Notes: generated by a model from the sequence alone, not told the origin. A DNA stretch of 64,000 nt from an alpha proteobacterium U9-1i (GCA_000974665.1 BBSY01000002.1:372001-436000), one strand, 5' to 3'; shown: positions 1 to 8,832, numbered from the stretch's first letter. Numbers and translations are program-made.

Positions 1-447
1 GCGCCGTGCGCCTCCAAACAGTGCATCGAACTGCTGCGCTTCGATCGCCTCAAGCAAAGTCACCGATTGCGCCGAATTGCGTGACGCGGTCGGGCCCGCC
101 ACACGCACCGTGCCCCGTGCTATAGAATCCTCGACCTTGCCGACGATCAGTTCCACGCCCAATTCGCGGACGCGCTTGTCGCGAAACGCGATCACCTCGG
201 GAAAGTTGTGGCCCGTATCCACGTGCAACAACGGAAACGCCAGCGCCTCCGGCGTAAACGCCTTCACGGCAAGATGCAGCAGCACGGCAGAATCCTTGCC
301 GCCGGAGAACAACAAAGCCGGGCGCGCACGCTCCGCCGCTACTTCGCGTAGAATGTGGATCGCGTCCGCTTCGAGCCAGTCGAGATGGCTTAAAGCCGCC
401 GGCTCACGCGGAGCATCCACTACGGGCGCCAGAGTTGCGTAGGTCAT
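1..447 (-). CDS. cysD: Sulfate adenylyltransferase subunit 2 (CysD), N-terminal part, cut by the window edge
   Basis: Small subunit of ATP sulfurylase, which makes adenosine 5'-phosphosulfate (APS) from sulfate and ATP in the cytoplasm. About 149 residues are visible. They contain the PP-loop motif SGGKDS near residue 49 followed by LLHVDTGHNFPEV, both typical of CysD. The ATG at 447 overlaps the TGA of cysH (ATGA), so translation is probably coupled. The rest of the gene, and probably cysN or cysNC, lies before base 1. The family assignment is firm; the gene's completeness cannot be judged. Confidence 0.93.
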   Translation of the reverse strand, partial: MTYATLAPVVDAPREPAALSHLDWLEADAIHILREVAAERARPALLFSGGKDSAVLLHLAVKAFTPEALAFPLLHVDTGHNFPEVIAFRDKRVRELGVELIVGKVEDSIARGTVRVAGPTASRNSAQSVTLLEAIEAQQFDALFGGARR

Positions 448-1193
448 GCCAATTGCCCTTCGCTCGCGAGGGCGCCGTCCACAACGTGCAAGCCGCACTC
501 CTTCGATTGACTTCGCTCCCACCACCACCGGCCGGCGCGGACATCTTCGTCCGCCCTGATCGCGCGTGTGCACGGATCGCAACCGATGGAGGCATAACCC
601 CGCGCGTAGAGCGCGTTAACCGGCACGTCGTGACGGGCGATATAGGCCCACACGTCGTCCTGGCTCCACGCAGCAATCGGATTGAACTTCTCAATGCCGT
701 GCGTCGCGTCGAATTCGTGTTCGGCAAGTTCGGTGCGCGTCGCCGCCTGCGCACGGCGCTGGCCGGTTACCCACGCCGTGCGCCCTTCAAGCGCCCGCGC
801 TAAAGGCTTCACCTTGCGGATCGCGCAGCACTCGTGGCGTAGCTTCTCGCTTTCGTAGAAGCCGTCCGCGCCGTGGCTGACGATCCAATTCAGTATCTCT
901 TCGCGATCCGGCGCAAAGGCGGCGATCTCGACACCATAACGTTGTTCAAGCGCCGTCTTAGCCGCGAGCGTTTCCTGTGGCAGCCGGCCGGTGTTCAACG
1001 TCACCAGATCGATCTTCGCACCAGCGCGGAACGCAAGGTCCGTCAACACGGCGTCTTCAGCTTGCAAGCTTGTGGCGATCGCAGCGGTTGGATGCGCGTC
1101 GGCGATGCGGCGCAACAACGCGGCGCCCGCTTGCGCCAACGTTTCCCGCTCCTCCGTCCAGGGCGCCTCAGGCGGCCGCCACAGCTTCGACAT
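444..1193 (-). CDS. cysH: Phosphoadenylyl/adenylyl-sulfate reductase, iron-sulfur type
   Basis: Reduces activated sulfate to sulfite using thioredoxin or glutathione. The 249-residue protein has the PP-loop region TSLQAEDAVL at 41-50, paired cysteines CC at 122-123 (ECCAIRK), CDPC at 205-208 and the catalytic C233 in SKECGLH. The CC and CxxC pairs ligate a [4Fe-4S] cluster in APS-type reductases, so the substrate is more likely APS than PAPS. That is inferred from known family chemistry. It is the first gene of a cysH-cysD unit, diverges from the TSUP transporter across about 140 bases, and overlaps cysD by 4 bases. Confidence 0.93.
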   Translation of the reverse strand: MSKLWRPPEAPWTEERETLAQAGAALLRRIADAHPTAAIATSLQAEDAVLTDLAFRAGAKIDLVTLNTGRLPQETLAAKTALEQRYGVEIAAFAPDREEILNWIVSHGADGFYESEKLRHECCAIRKVKPLARALEGRTAWVTGQRRAQAATRTELAEHEFDATHGIEKFNPIAAWSQDDVWAYIARHDVPVNALYARGYASIGCDPCTRAIRADEDVRAGRWWWERSQSKECGLHVVDGALASEGQLA

Positions 1194-1334
1194 CGCATAG
1201 CTCTCGAACGCGCTTCATGCGCGTCCCGAGCACATAACCATCGCACCCCCTCGCGCACCATTCAGCCAGTCTGAAGCGACGCTCAGGCGGGCCTTGTTCG
1301 ACTTATGCACACGCGTGCGTGATGGTCCCCGCGC

Positions 1335-2213
1335 ATGATCGAGGGCCTCCTTTCCACGCCTGCGTTGTTCACGTTCGGCCTTTTGGTCGGCGTTGGCTTC
1401 ATAGCCCAATTGATCGATGGGGCGTTGGGCATGGCCTATGGCGCGCTCGGATCGACATTTCTGCTCAGCATGGGCATCCCGCCAGCCGCCGCGTCCGCGG
1501 CCGTACATGCTGCCGAAATGGTCACCACCGGCGCATCCGGTGCATCGCATCTCATGCATAAGAACGTCGATTCCAACCTGTTTTGGCGCCTGGCGCCGGC
1601 TGGCATCGTTGGCGGCATACTTGGCGCGTACGTACTCACGGGTATCGACGAGACGCTGCTCAAGGCCGCGGTGTCGGTCTATCTCGGCGCACTCGGCGGC
1701 ATCATTCTCGGCCGCGCCATGCTTGGACGCTTTGGCCAAGGCGAACAACCGAAGCGCGTCGTGCCGCTGGGCTTCGCCGGCGGCTTTCTCGATGCGAGTG
1801 GCGGCGGCGGTTGGGGGCCTGTCGTCACCACGCAATTGCTCAGTGGCGGCCACACCCCACGCATTGTTATCGGCACCGTGAACACCGCCGAATTTCTCGT
1901 CACGGTCGCGATATCAGCCACGTTCGCATGGACATTAGTCACTGGGCGGCTCGAAATCGTCGGCGGCATCGCCTTCTTCGCCACGATCGTTGGCGGCTTA
2001 GTGCTGGGCGGCGTTCTCGCTGCGCCATTCGCCGGCAAGATCACCAAAGTCGCACCCGCGCGAGCTCTTATGGGCGCCGTTGGTGTTGTCGTGATTTCCT
2101 TGTCGGCGTGGCGGCTCGTACAGGTGTGGCCGGCGCTTCAGAGCGACACGACATTGACCGCGCTGGCGCAGCAAGCGTCGCTTTTCTCGGTGTCCTTCAC
2201 CGGAATGCCCTAG
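1335..2213 (+). CDS. TSUP-family (TauE/SafE) membrane transporter, probable sulfite/sulfur-oxyanion permease
   Basis: A 292-residue integral membrane protein with about eight hydrophobic segments. It shows the TSUP signature near the N terminus (GVGFIAQLIDGALGMAYG) and a second internal repeat GFAGGFLDASGGGGWGPVV. TSUP proteins move sulfite, sulfonates or sulfate across the inner membrane. Its place between cysHD and the cysI operon suggests it exports excess sulfite or imports sulfate; the direction is inference. The stop codon overlaps the convergent fpr stop in the shared tetranucleotide CTAG. Confidence 0.85.
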   Translation: MIEGLLSTPALFTFGLLVGVGFIAQLIDGALGMAYGALGSTFLLSMGIPPAAASAAVHAAEMVTTGASGASHLMHKNVDSNLFWRLAPAGIVGGILGAYVLTGIDETLLKAAVSVYLGALGGIILGRAMLGRFGQGEQPKRVVPLGFAGGFLDASGGGGWGPVVTTQLLSGGHTPRIVIGTVNTAEFLVTVAISATFAWTLVTGRLEIVGGIAFFATIVGGLVLGGVLAAPFAGKITKVAPARALMGAVGVVVISLSAWRLVQVWPALQSDTTLTALAQQASLFSVSFTGMP

Positions 2214-3052
2214 CCGACAAACGCACGCTCGATCACGAACGCGCCCGGCGCGGTGTTGGAACCTTCAACGAGGCCCGCTTTCTCGCTCAGCGCCTTCAGG
2301 TCTTCGAGCACCTTCTTCGAGCCGCAGATCATCACGCGATCCGTTTCCGGCGAAAATGCGGGCACGCCGAGCGCTTCAAACAGCTTGCCGTTCTCGATCA
2401 GAGTCGTGATCCGCGCAGTGTGTGTATAGTCTTCGCGTGTGGCGCCGTTGAACAAGCGCAGCTTCTCCGTAGCGAACTCTCCCACCAGCGGGTCGGACTT
2501 GGCGACCCGCACGATCTCCTCACCATAGGCGAGCTCCGCCACCGTGCGGCACGTATGCGTGAGAATCACCTCGTCGAAGCGTTCGTACGTTTCTGGATCG
2601 CGCACCAAACTTGCGAACGGCGCGATGCCGGTGCCGGTGCTCAACAGATAGAGCCGCTTGGCCGGCGTCAGCGCGTCGTGAACCAACGTGCCCGTCGGCT
2701 TCTTGCCAAGCAGGACTTTATCGCCCGGCTGGATCAATTGCAGGCGCGAGGTCAAAGGGCCGTCTGGCACCTTGATTGAATAGAACTCGATCTCTTCGTC
2801 CCAGGCGGGGCTGGCGATCGAATAGGCGCGTAGGATCGGCTTCGGGCCGTTCATCAGCCCCAGCATCACGAACTCGCCCGAGCGAAAGCGGAAGCTCGCC
2901 GGGCGCGTCAGCCGGAACGAGAACAGGCTGTCGGTCCAGTGCTTCACGCTAAGCACCGTTTCGACGCTCACGCTCGCTGGCGGCGCAAACTCGACTTGCG
3001 CGGCGACTGGGAGCGCCTCGCCGATCGTATCGGTGAGCGTGGAATGCTTCAT
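2210..3052 (-). CDS. fpr: Ferredoxin--NADP(+) reductase
   Basis: A 280-residue FAD enzyme that moves electrons between NADPH and ferredoxin. The FAD-binding barrel has FRSGEFVMLGL and the RAYSIASP motif near residue 75, a phosphate-binding glycine stretch STGTGIAPF near residue 137, and the C-terminal region MICGSKKVLEDL. It is the last gene of the cysI operon, about 10 bases after the siroheme dehydrogenase gene. This placement suggests it feeds CysI through a ferredoxin, although no ferredoxin gene is in the window. No cysJ-type flavoprotein gene is present here either. Confidence 0.9.
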   Translation of the reverse strand: MKHSTLTDTIGEALPVAAQVEFAPPASVSVETVLSVKHWTDSLFSFRLTRPASFRFRSGEFVMLGLMNGPKPILRAYSIASPAWDEEIEFYSIKVPDGPLTSRLQLIQPGDKVLLGKKPTGTLVHDALTPAKRLYLLSTGTGIAPFASLVRDPETYERFDEVILTHTCRTVAELAYGEEIVRVAKSDPLVGEFATEKLRLFNGATREDYTHTARITTLIENGKLFEALGVPAFSPETDRVMICGSKKVLEDLKALSEKAGLVEGSNTAPGAFVIERAFVG

Positions 3053-3062
3053 CTGCCTTGCT

Positions 3063-3629
3063 CTATTTGGCCGCTTCGATCAGCGCACGCTGGCGTAAGC
3101 GCGCGCGCGCATCTGTCGCGATGGCGGCCATGTCGGCGCCGCTTGCGCGCAGCTTCTCCCGCGCAACGGCCAGTTCGTCCAGCGCCTCGGCCCATCCGAA
3201 ATCGAATGTCTGTTCCAACTTTTCGCGCACCGCCGACGCGGCGGCGGGGCTCGCGCCACCGGTGCCTGCAGCCAGCACCAACTTGCCGCGCCTGACGATG
3301 GCCGGCGTATGGAATGCGCAATGGCTTTTCACGTCCTCGACGTTAACCAGCACGCCTTCGGCACGTGCGGCTTCGGCCAAAGTCCGCATCGTCGATTGAT
3401 CAAGATCAACGATCCAAATCGCGTCGAAATTCCTGAGGTCGGCGCGCTCGGGCAAGTGTTCGGCCAGCGCTTCACCAGCGGCCTCGCGCAGTTCGGTGGT
3501 GGGCGCGTCGGAAAACACGACTGGCGCGGCGTCCAGCCGGCGCAGCCATTCGACACGGCGCTTCGCTGTAGCGCCGCGACCGATAACCGCGACCATTGTG
3601 CGCTGTGGATCGAGATAGATCGGGATCAT
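3063..3629 (-). CDS. Siroheme synthase, precorrin-2 dehydrogenase (CysG N-terminal/Met8-like)
   Basis: A 188-residue protein that would oxidise precorrin-2 to sirohydrochlorin, and possibly add iron, in siroheme synthesis. The N terminus MIPIYLDPQRTMVAVIGRG carries a dinucleotide-binding loop (GRGATAKRR), followed by the helical dimerisation region seen in Met8/CysG. It is slightly short for the family. Together with the separate cobA gene upstream it represents a split CysG. Its start overlaps the cobA stop by 4 bases. Siroheme is the cofactor of the neighbouring CysI, which supports the role. The chelatase activity is not proven by the sequence. Confidence 0.85.
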   Translation of the reverse strand: MIPIYLDPQRTMVAVIGRGATAKRRVEWLRRLDAAPVVFSDAPTTELREAAGEALAEHLPERADLRNFDAIWIVDLDQSTMRTLAEAARAEGVLVNVEDVKSHCAFHTPAIVRRGKLVLAAGTGGASPAAASAVREKLEQTFDFGWAEALDELAVAREKLRASGADMAAIATDARARLRQRALIEAAK

Positions 3630-4378
3630 GCGCGCGCCTCAAACCATTCCGGGGCGATCTCGGCGTCAGCCTTGGCAAACGCATTGCCAAGCAGCAACAG
3701 AACCGGACCCGCGCCCGTCTGCGCCGCGAGCTCGACCAGCGCGCCCAGAACCCCGGCGGTGCGGCGTGTCTCCGGTCGGCCAGCGCTTTCCACCAGCAGC
3801 AGCGGCGTCGAGGCCGCGACACCACGCGCCAACAGCGCGTCGCGCACGCGTTCAGCGTGCGTGGCGCCCATGTAAAGTGCGACGGATTCAGCAGCAGCGG
3901 CGGCGTCGGCCCATTCGGCGCTCTCACTGTCGCCCTTGCTCACCGACGGCGTAACAAACGCGACCGAGCGCGCGACGCGGCGCTGGGTGAGCGAAGCGCC
4001 AGCTTCGGCGGCGGCCGCGAACGCCGCGCTGATCCCTGGCACGATCTCCACCGGCACTCCGGCTTTGCGGCACGCATCGATTTCTTCCTGCGCGCGGCCA
4101 AACAACATCGGGTCGCCGCCCTTGAGACGCACGATCACCTTGCGCGCGCGCGCGGCGCGAACCAGCACCCGATTGATGAAGGTTTGGTCCGTCGATGGCC
4201 GATTTGCGCGCTTGCCAACATTGAGCTTTCGCGCTTGCGGCGCCAACGCGAGCACGTCCGGCTCAACCAAGGCGTCGTGCAACACCAAGTCAGCTTGCGC
4301 CAGCAGACGCGCGGCGCGCAGAGTGAGCAAGTCCGCCGCGCCGGGGCCTGCGCCGACGAGATACACCACACCCGTCAT
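3626..4378 (-). CDS. cobA: Uroporphyrinogen-III C-methyltransferase (CobA/CysG C-terminal domain)
   Basis: SAM-dependent enzyme that methylates uroporphyrinogen III to precorrin-2. A protein of about 250 residues starting MTGVVYLVGAGPGAADLLTL, with the tetrapyrrole-methylase motifs GAGPGAADLLT, VRLKGGDPMLFGR and VPGISAAFAAAAEAG. The ATG at 4378 is chosen because it overlaps the upstream TGA as ATGA and places the family motif at the N terminus. A longer frame starting further upstream would add about 39 non-homologous residues. It is the third gene of the cysI operon and supplies siroheme for the sulfite reductase. Confidence 0.9.
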   Translation of the reverse strand: MTGVVYLVGAGPGAADLLTLRAARLLAQADLVLHDALVEPDVLALAPQARKLNVGKRANRPSTDQTFINRVLVRAARARKVIVRLKGGDPMLFGRAQEEIDACRKAGVPVEIVPGISAAFAAAAEAGASLTQRRVARSVAFVTPSVSKGDSESAEWADAAAAAESVALYMGATHAERVRDALLARGVAASTPLLLVESAGRPETRRTAGVLGALVELAAQTGAGPVLLLLGNAFAKADAEIAPEWFEARA

Positions 4379-4857
4379 TGCATACCGCCTTGCGTTAACA
4401 GCTTCAGCGCCTCTTCGCGGCGGCGAAACAGTGGGCGCGGATCGTCCGAGGCGCCTTGGTACAAAACGCTGATTTCGCTGAACGCCTTGAGGCACGCCGC
4501 CGGATCCTCACCCTCGCGCAGATCAAACGTGTCGAACCCGCAGCGGCGCATGAAGGTAAGCTGATCGTGCGCAACCGCACCCACAGCACGCAATTCGCCG
4601 CGATAGCCCACGCGATCGCGCAACAGGCGCGCAATCGAAAAGCCGCGGCCGTCCGTGGGCTTCGGAAACTCAACCGCGATGGCGTCGACCGCACCGATAT
4701 GCCCGGCGAGCACGAGCGGATCGTCCGTATTCGCCAACAATACGGCGTCGCCGCGCCTTTCCGTCACCAGCCAGTGGGCGAGCGGTGTGAACACGCGCCC
4801 ATCCTTCGGCAGCACGGCGGCGGGGCCGGCGGTCGTGAGGCGGATGAGCGCGCTCAT
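4375..4857 (-). CDS. DUF934 protein encoded next to sulfite reductase
   Basis: A 160-residue soluble protein with the DUF934 core DGRGFSIARLLRDRVGYRGE at about 71-90, the segment ELRAVGAVAHDQL, and RCGFDTFDLREGED. The family occurs almost only beside cysI-type sulfite reductases in proteobacteria, but its biochemical role is not established. Here it lies between cysI and cobA with 4-base overlaps on both sides, so it is very probably co-translated with them. An accessory or assembly role for sulfite reduction is inference from context. Confidence 0.87.
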   Translation of the reverse strand: MSALIRLTTAGPAAVLPKDGRVFTPLAHWLVTERRGDAVLLANTDDPLVLAGHIGAVDAIAVEFPKPTDGRGFSIARLLRDRVGYRGELRAVGAVAHDQLTFMRRCGFDTFDLREGEDPAACLKAFSEISVLYQGASDDPRPLFRRREEALKLLTQGGMQ

Positions 4858-6515
4858 TCCGCGGCCACCGTATGCGGGGCGGGATAGGCCGCGGCCTTGA
4901 ACGGATCGGCGCCCAAGCGGCCAGCCGTGTCGATGAAGCGTTCGCCGGCGCGGCGCTCTCGCAGATAGACCTGGATCAGGCGCTCGATCAGCGGCGCCAC
5001 TTCATCCGCGGACACAGAGCGGCCGAGGATCGTACCGAGCGCGCTTTCATTGTCGGATCGTCCGCCGACCAGTATTTGATACCATTCCTCGCCATGCTTA
5101 TCGACGCCGAGCACGCCGATGTGCCCGACGTGGTGGTGGCCGCACGAATTGATGCAGCCGGAAATCTTGATGGCAAGGTCGCCGATCTCGTCTTGAAACG
5201 GCGCGAGCACGCGCTGGATCGACTCCGCCACCGGGATCGAGCGCGCGTTCGCCAGCGCGCAAAAATCCCCGCCGGGGCAAGCGATCAGGTCGGCCGCCAG
5301 GCCAATGTTCGCTTCCGCAAGCCCGAGCGAATCCGCTTCCAGCCACAGCGCGAACAGGTCGCGCTTGGCGACGTCCGACAGAACCAAATTCTGCAAATGC
5401 GTCACGCGCGCTTCACCGAACGAATAACGCTCCGCCAGTTCGGCCGCCGCGTCGAGTTGGTCGGCCGTGGTATCGCCCGGCGCTTCGCCAATGCGCTTGA
5501 AGCTCAACGTCACCGCGGCGTAACCCGGCTGCTTGTGCGGGCCGACATTGCGCTCCAACCAACGGCGAAAGCGGCGGTTGCTCGCCTTCTGCACGGAAAG
5601 GTCCGCGTCCGCTGCAGCATCGTAAGCTGGATCGACAAAGAAGCCCGACACGCGGTCGAACTCTTCCCGCGTCAACCGACCGGGTCCATTTTGGAGATGC
5701 ACAAAGTCCTTCTCCACTTCGGCGGCGAACACTTTCGGTCCGAGCGCCTCAACTAAAATTTTGATCCGCGCCTTGTAGAGATTGTCCCGCCGCCCCCAAC
5801 GATTGTACGCGCGCAGGATCGCCTCGGTGTAGGTGAGCATCTCTTGCCAGGGCAGGTCTTCGCGGATTGTCACAGCCAAACGCGGTGTGCGCCCTTGCCC
5901 ACCGCCGACCTTCACCCGGAGCCGCACGTCGCCCGCATCGTCGCGGTAAAGGTCAAACGCGAGATCGTGCACGGACGACGCCGCACGATCTTCAAGCGCG
6001 CCGTTAAACGCCACTTTGAACTTGCGCGGCAGGTGCGCGAACTCTGGGTTCAACGTCGACCATTGCCGCATCAATTCCGAGTACGGACGCGGATCGACAA
6101 TCTCATCCGGTGCGATGCCCGCGAAATGGTCCGTCGTGACGTTGCGCACGCAATTTCCGCTGGTCTGGATCGCGTGCATCTCGACGGTTGCGAGCAGCGC
6201 TAGGATATCCGGCACTTCCTCGATCTTCACCCAGTTAAACTGGATGTTCTGCCGAGTCGTCCAATGGCCGTAACCACGATCGTACCGCCGCGCGATTTGC
6301 GCCAATACGCGAAGCTGAGCGGACGACAGCATCCCGTACGGAATCGCGACGCGTAGCATCGGCGCGTGGCGTTGCTCATAAAGCCCGTTCTGCAGACGTA
6401 GCGGCTTGAAATCGTCAGCCGACAACGCGCCCGCCAGATAACGCGCCGTCTGGTCGCGGAATTGCGCGACTCGTTCTTCGACGATGCGTCGATCAAAGGC
6501 GTCGTAACGGTACAT
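4854..6515 (-). CDS. cysI: Nitrite/sulfite reductase, siroheme hemoprotein (CysI type)
   Basis: Six-electron reduction of sulfite to sulfide in the cytoplasm. The 553-residue protein has the two half-domain repeats of the family and the siroheme-[4Fe-4S] ligands C413 and C419 (ACPGGDFCAL) plus C454 and C458 (SGCINSCGHHH). The motif RQNIQFNWV near residue 88 belongs to the substrate/siroheme pocket. It leads the operon cysI-DUF934-cobA-siroheme synthase-fpr. The neighbours (cysH, siroheme genes) favour sulfite over nitrite as substrate. Adjacent fpr suggests a ferredoxin-type electron route. Confidence 0.92.
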   Translation of the reverse strand: MYRYDAFDRRIVEERVAQFRDQTARYLAGALSADDFKPLRLQNGLYEQRHAPMLRVAIPYGMLSSAQLRVLAQIARRYDRGYGHWTTRQNIQFNWVKIEEVPDILALLATVEMHAIQTSGNCVRNVTTDHFAGIAPDEIVDPRPYSELMRQWSTLNPEFAHLPRKFKVAFNGALEDRAASSVHDLAFDLYRDDAGDVRLRVKVGGGQGRTPRLAVTIREDLPWQEMLTYTEAILRAYNRWGRRDNLYKARIKILVEALGPKVFAAEVEKDFVHLQNGPGRLTREEFDRVSGFFVDPAYDAAADADLSVQKASNRRFRRWLERNVGPHKQPGYAAVTLSFKRIGEAPGDTTADQLDAAAELAERYSFGEARVTHLQNLVLSDVAKRDLFALWLEADSLGLAEANIGLAADLIACPGGDFCALANARSIPVAESIQRVLAPFQDEIGDLAIKISGCINSCGHHHVGHIGVLGVDKHGEEWYQILVGGRSDNESALGTILGRSVSADEVAPLIERLIQVYLRERRAGERFIDTAGRLGADPFKAAAYPAPHTVAAE

Positions 6516-6590
6516 CGGCCGAATTTGCTCCCTGGGTCAGCCCTCATGGAGCCCACTTGCTTGTATCGATGCTTTAGCGGGGCTGGCCCG

Positions 6591-7538
6591 TCAGATGCCG
6601 GCGCCGGCATCGACCTCGCCTTGGCCGGCTTCCTCGCGCAGCCAATCGAGAAACGCCTTCAGGCCCGGCGACACGGTTCGGCCTTTCCGCCAGATCAGCC
6701 AGTAGGCGAAATTCAGCGGCTGCTCGTCGCCTTCGAACGGCGCAACGAGCCGACCGGCGGCGATGTCGGCAGCCGCCAATTGCCGCTTCGCCAGCGCCAC
6801 GCCTTTGCCTGCCGCGGCCGCTTCGATGACGAGGCTCGATTGGTTCAGCCGCAAGCCACGCTTTCCATCGACGCCGTCGATCCCGCGCGCGGCGAGCCAC
6901 ATCGGCCAGGTCGGGCACGACGGATCGCGGTCGAGGCTTTCATCGTGCAGCAATGCGACGCCCAGAAGATCACTCGGCCGCTTTAGGCCCTTCTCGACCA
7001 AGGCCGGCGCACACACGGCAACAACCGACTCCGACAACAGCCGCTCGGCGTTCACATCCGGATAGCCGCCGGCGCCATAGCGGATAGCGATATCGATATC
7101 GGCGATCGCGAAATCCGTGAGGGCCATGTCCGCCAGCACCCAGATCTCGATATCAGGATGGCGCTCGTTGAAACGCTCCAAGCGCGGCACCAGCCATTTC
7201 GACGCGAACGACGGCGCCACTGACACCGAAACCCGCTTGCCCCGCAACGGCAGCCGCATCACCCGCGCCGCCTCCAGGAACAGGCTCATCGCCTCCGTCA
7301 CTAACGGCATCGCCGCGGCGCCCGCGTCGGTCAGCTCCACGCGGCGCGTCAGCCTCTTGAACATCGGCTGGCCGGCATATTCCTCGATCTGCTGTATCTG
7401 CTGGCTCACGGCCGCCGGCGACACGCCCAATTCCTCCGCCGCGCGCGAAAAGCTCATATTGCGTGCAGCCGCCTCGAATGCGCGGAGCGCATGCAAGGGC
7501 GGCAGCCGCTCAGCGGAAGAAGAGCCCGGCGCATCCAT
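6591..7538 (-). CDS. LysR-family transcriptional regulator, GcvA-like
   Basis: A 315-residue regulator with an N-terminal winged helix-turn-helix (FSRAAEELGVSPAAVSQQI at about 30-48) and a C-terminal periplasmic-binding-protein-like effector domain. The opening LPPLHALRAFEAAARNMSFS is typical of the GcvA subgroup. It lies directly upstream of cysI on the same strand with a gap of about 75 bases. Control of the sulfur operon is therefore plausible, but the sequence most resembles general GcvA-type regulators rather than CysB/Cbl. The effector is unknown. Confidence 0.9.
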   Translation of the reverse strand: MDAPGSSSAERLPPLHALRAFEAAARNMSFSRAAEELGVSPAAVSQQIQQIEEYAGQPMFKRLTRRVELTDAGAAAMPLVTEAMSLFLEAARVMRLPLRGKRVSVSVAPSFASKWLVPRLERFNERHPDIEIWVLADMALTDFAIADIDIAIRYGAGGYPDVNAERLLSESVVAVCAPALVEKGLKRPSDLLGVALLHDESLDRDPSCPTWPMWLAARGIDGVDGKRGLRLNQSSLVIEAAAAGKGVALAKRQLAAADIAAGRLVAPFEGDEQPLNFAYWLIWRKGRTVSPGLKAFLDWLREEAGQGEVDAGAGI

Positions 7539-7631
7539 CGCAGCTGAAGTAAGCGCCGCCGCGCCAGCGCGATAACCGGATTTTCTGCCGTATGCGTAAG
7601 CTTAGCTAATGCGTCCGCGCTTGCTCACGCC

Positions 7632-7865
7632 TCAGCTGGTCGACGTGTACGCTTCGCTGGCGGCGACAAATTTGTCGTAGAGTTCCCGCAACCTCGTTCC
7701 CGGTTCGCCGTTGGCGCGATCCTGGAAGCGCGCCATGCGCGCTTCACGTTCGCCAAACACGGCAACGACCTCCGCCATCCAGGCGGCGTCGGCCGCCTTC
7801 GAGGCTTGCAGCAACGTGAGCCGGCTGATTGTTGTTTCGGGGGCGCGTCTGGTTTCTCGAGACAT
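7632..7865 (-). CDS. Small hypothetical protein, 77 residues
   Basis: Not recognised. The predicted protein is charged and mostly helical (LQASKAADAAWMAEVVAVFG ... GTRLRELYDKFVAASEAY) with no membrane segment. The ATG at 7865 is preceded by GAGGAG at a proper distance, which decides this start over a longer frame. It follows the 64-residue gene at 7876 by 10 bases, so the two probably form one transcript. Confidence 0.55.
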   Translation of the reverse strand: MSRETRRAPETTISRLTLLQASKAADAAWMAEVVAVFGEREARMARFQDRANGEPGTRLRELYDKFVAASEAYTSTS

Positions 7866-7875
7866 CCCGCACTCC

Positions 7876-8070
7876 TCAGGCCTTGCCGCCATCAAAGGAA
7901 AAGTCGGTCGTTCCAAACTCATGCTCACCGTACTTGACGAGATAAGACGGCCCGAGCTTCGCGGCGAACGTTTCCGCTTCGAGGCTTGAGCCAAACACGC
8001 CCGCCAAATGCCAAGGCCGCAAACGCACGACGCCCCACCCTGACTTCAGATGCTCACCGGGGATGGGCAT
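7876..8070 (-). CDS. Small hypothetical protein, 64 residues, beta-alpha-beta type
   Basis: Not recognised with certainty. The pattern WGVVRL ... AGVFGSSLEAETFAAKLG ... YLVKYGEHE suggests a strand, a helix rich in alanine, then a strand, as in small DUF2188-like proteins. AAGGAG lies before the ATG. It is encoded just upstream of the 77-residue gene. It resembles in size and layout the two small proteins at 8110 and 8427, though sequence identity among the three is low. Confidence 0.55.
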   Translation of the reverse strand: MPIPGEHLKSGWGVVRLRPWHLAGVFGSSLEAETFAAKLGPSYLVKYGEHEFGTTDFSFDGGKA

Positions 8071-8109
8071 GAGGCGCTCCTTCGCTTGGATGTCGTCGCG
8101 CGCTCTGCG

Positions 8110-8307
8110 TCACGACACGATTCCGATCACGGGCTCGGTCAGCACCTTCACCACCCGCCCCGTTTGGCGCAGCGCGACAGCCGCTGCTTCGGCGCTGTCG
8201 TTTGCGTGACGTGCAGTGCGATAATCGCCGTAAAACGCGCCATCGACGGTGACGCGCCAGATTCCACGACGCAACGTTGTTAGGATTGTCGAATGGGCCG
8301 CGTCCAT
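8110..8307 (-). CDS. Small hypothetical protein, 65 residues
   Basis: Not recognised with certainty. The core GIWRVTVDGAFYGDYRTA, then a helix DSAEAAAVALRQTGR and the strand VVKVLTEP, gives a beta-beta-alpha-beta outline. The ribosome-binding site is weak (TTGAAAGC region), so the start is less certain than its neighbours'. It is one of three similarly sized genes on this strand between the tRNA and the LysR gene. Confidence 0.5.
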   Translation of the reverse strand: MDAAHSTILTTLRRGIWRVTVDGAFYGDYRTARHANDSAEAAAVALRQTGRVVKVLTEPVIGIVS

Positions 8308-8426
8308 TGTGTGCTTTCAATAGCTCATGCGCCCGCCCGGACGGACGACGCGAAAGCCAACTTTTTGCTGAAGCGCCAACCTAGCACACGATCCGCGACG
8401 CTGTGCGGTTTTGATTTTCGCGAGCC

Positions 8427-8624
8427 TTATTCCGCCTTTATCGCCGCGCGCAGGCTCGCCACGTCATAAACGAGCCCTGAAACTGTATCCTTGATGCGAA
8501 TCTGGCGCATGCCGCGCTCTTCGAGCCCAACCGCCCATTTCATGGCGGCGGATTTGTCGGCGAGCGTCGAGCTTGGTTCGAACCGGAGACCTGCTCCGGG
8601 CGAAGAGTTCACGATGTAGGGCAT
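8427..8624 (-). CDS. Small hypothetical protein, 65 residues, just downstream of tRNA-Arg
   Basis: Not recognised. The sequence [19 protein letters not shown], a helix [15 protein letters not shown] and the strand [15 protein letters not shown] again suggest a compact alpha/beta fold. The ATG at 8624 is preferred over one 12 codons upstream because AAGG lies about 8 bases before it. The start is about 40 bases after the 3' end of the tRNA on the same strand, so co-transcription with the tRNA is possible. Confidence 0.5.
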   Translation of the reverse strand: MPYIVNSSPGAGLRFEPSSTLADKSAAMKWAVGLEERGMRQIRIKDTVSGLVYDVASLRAAIKAE

Positions 8625-8663
8625 GGCGCGACCTTGTGCGTCGCCGGCGCCTTTGTCCACCGA

Positions 8664-8740
<77 letters not shown>

Positions 8741-8832
8741 GGACTGTCGGACAGGTCTTGACCCATCCGCGAGCGGCGCAAAGCTCTAGCCGAGCTTGCC
8801 GGCAAAGGCGAGCCCGGCGGAGCGGGTGACAA

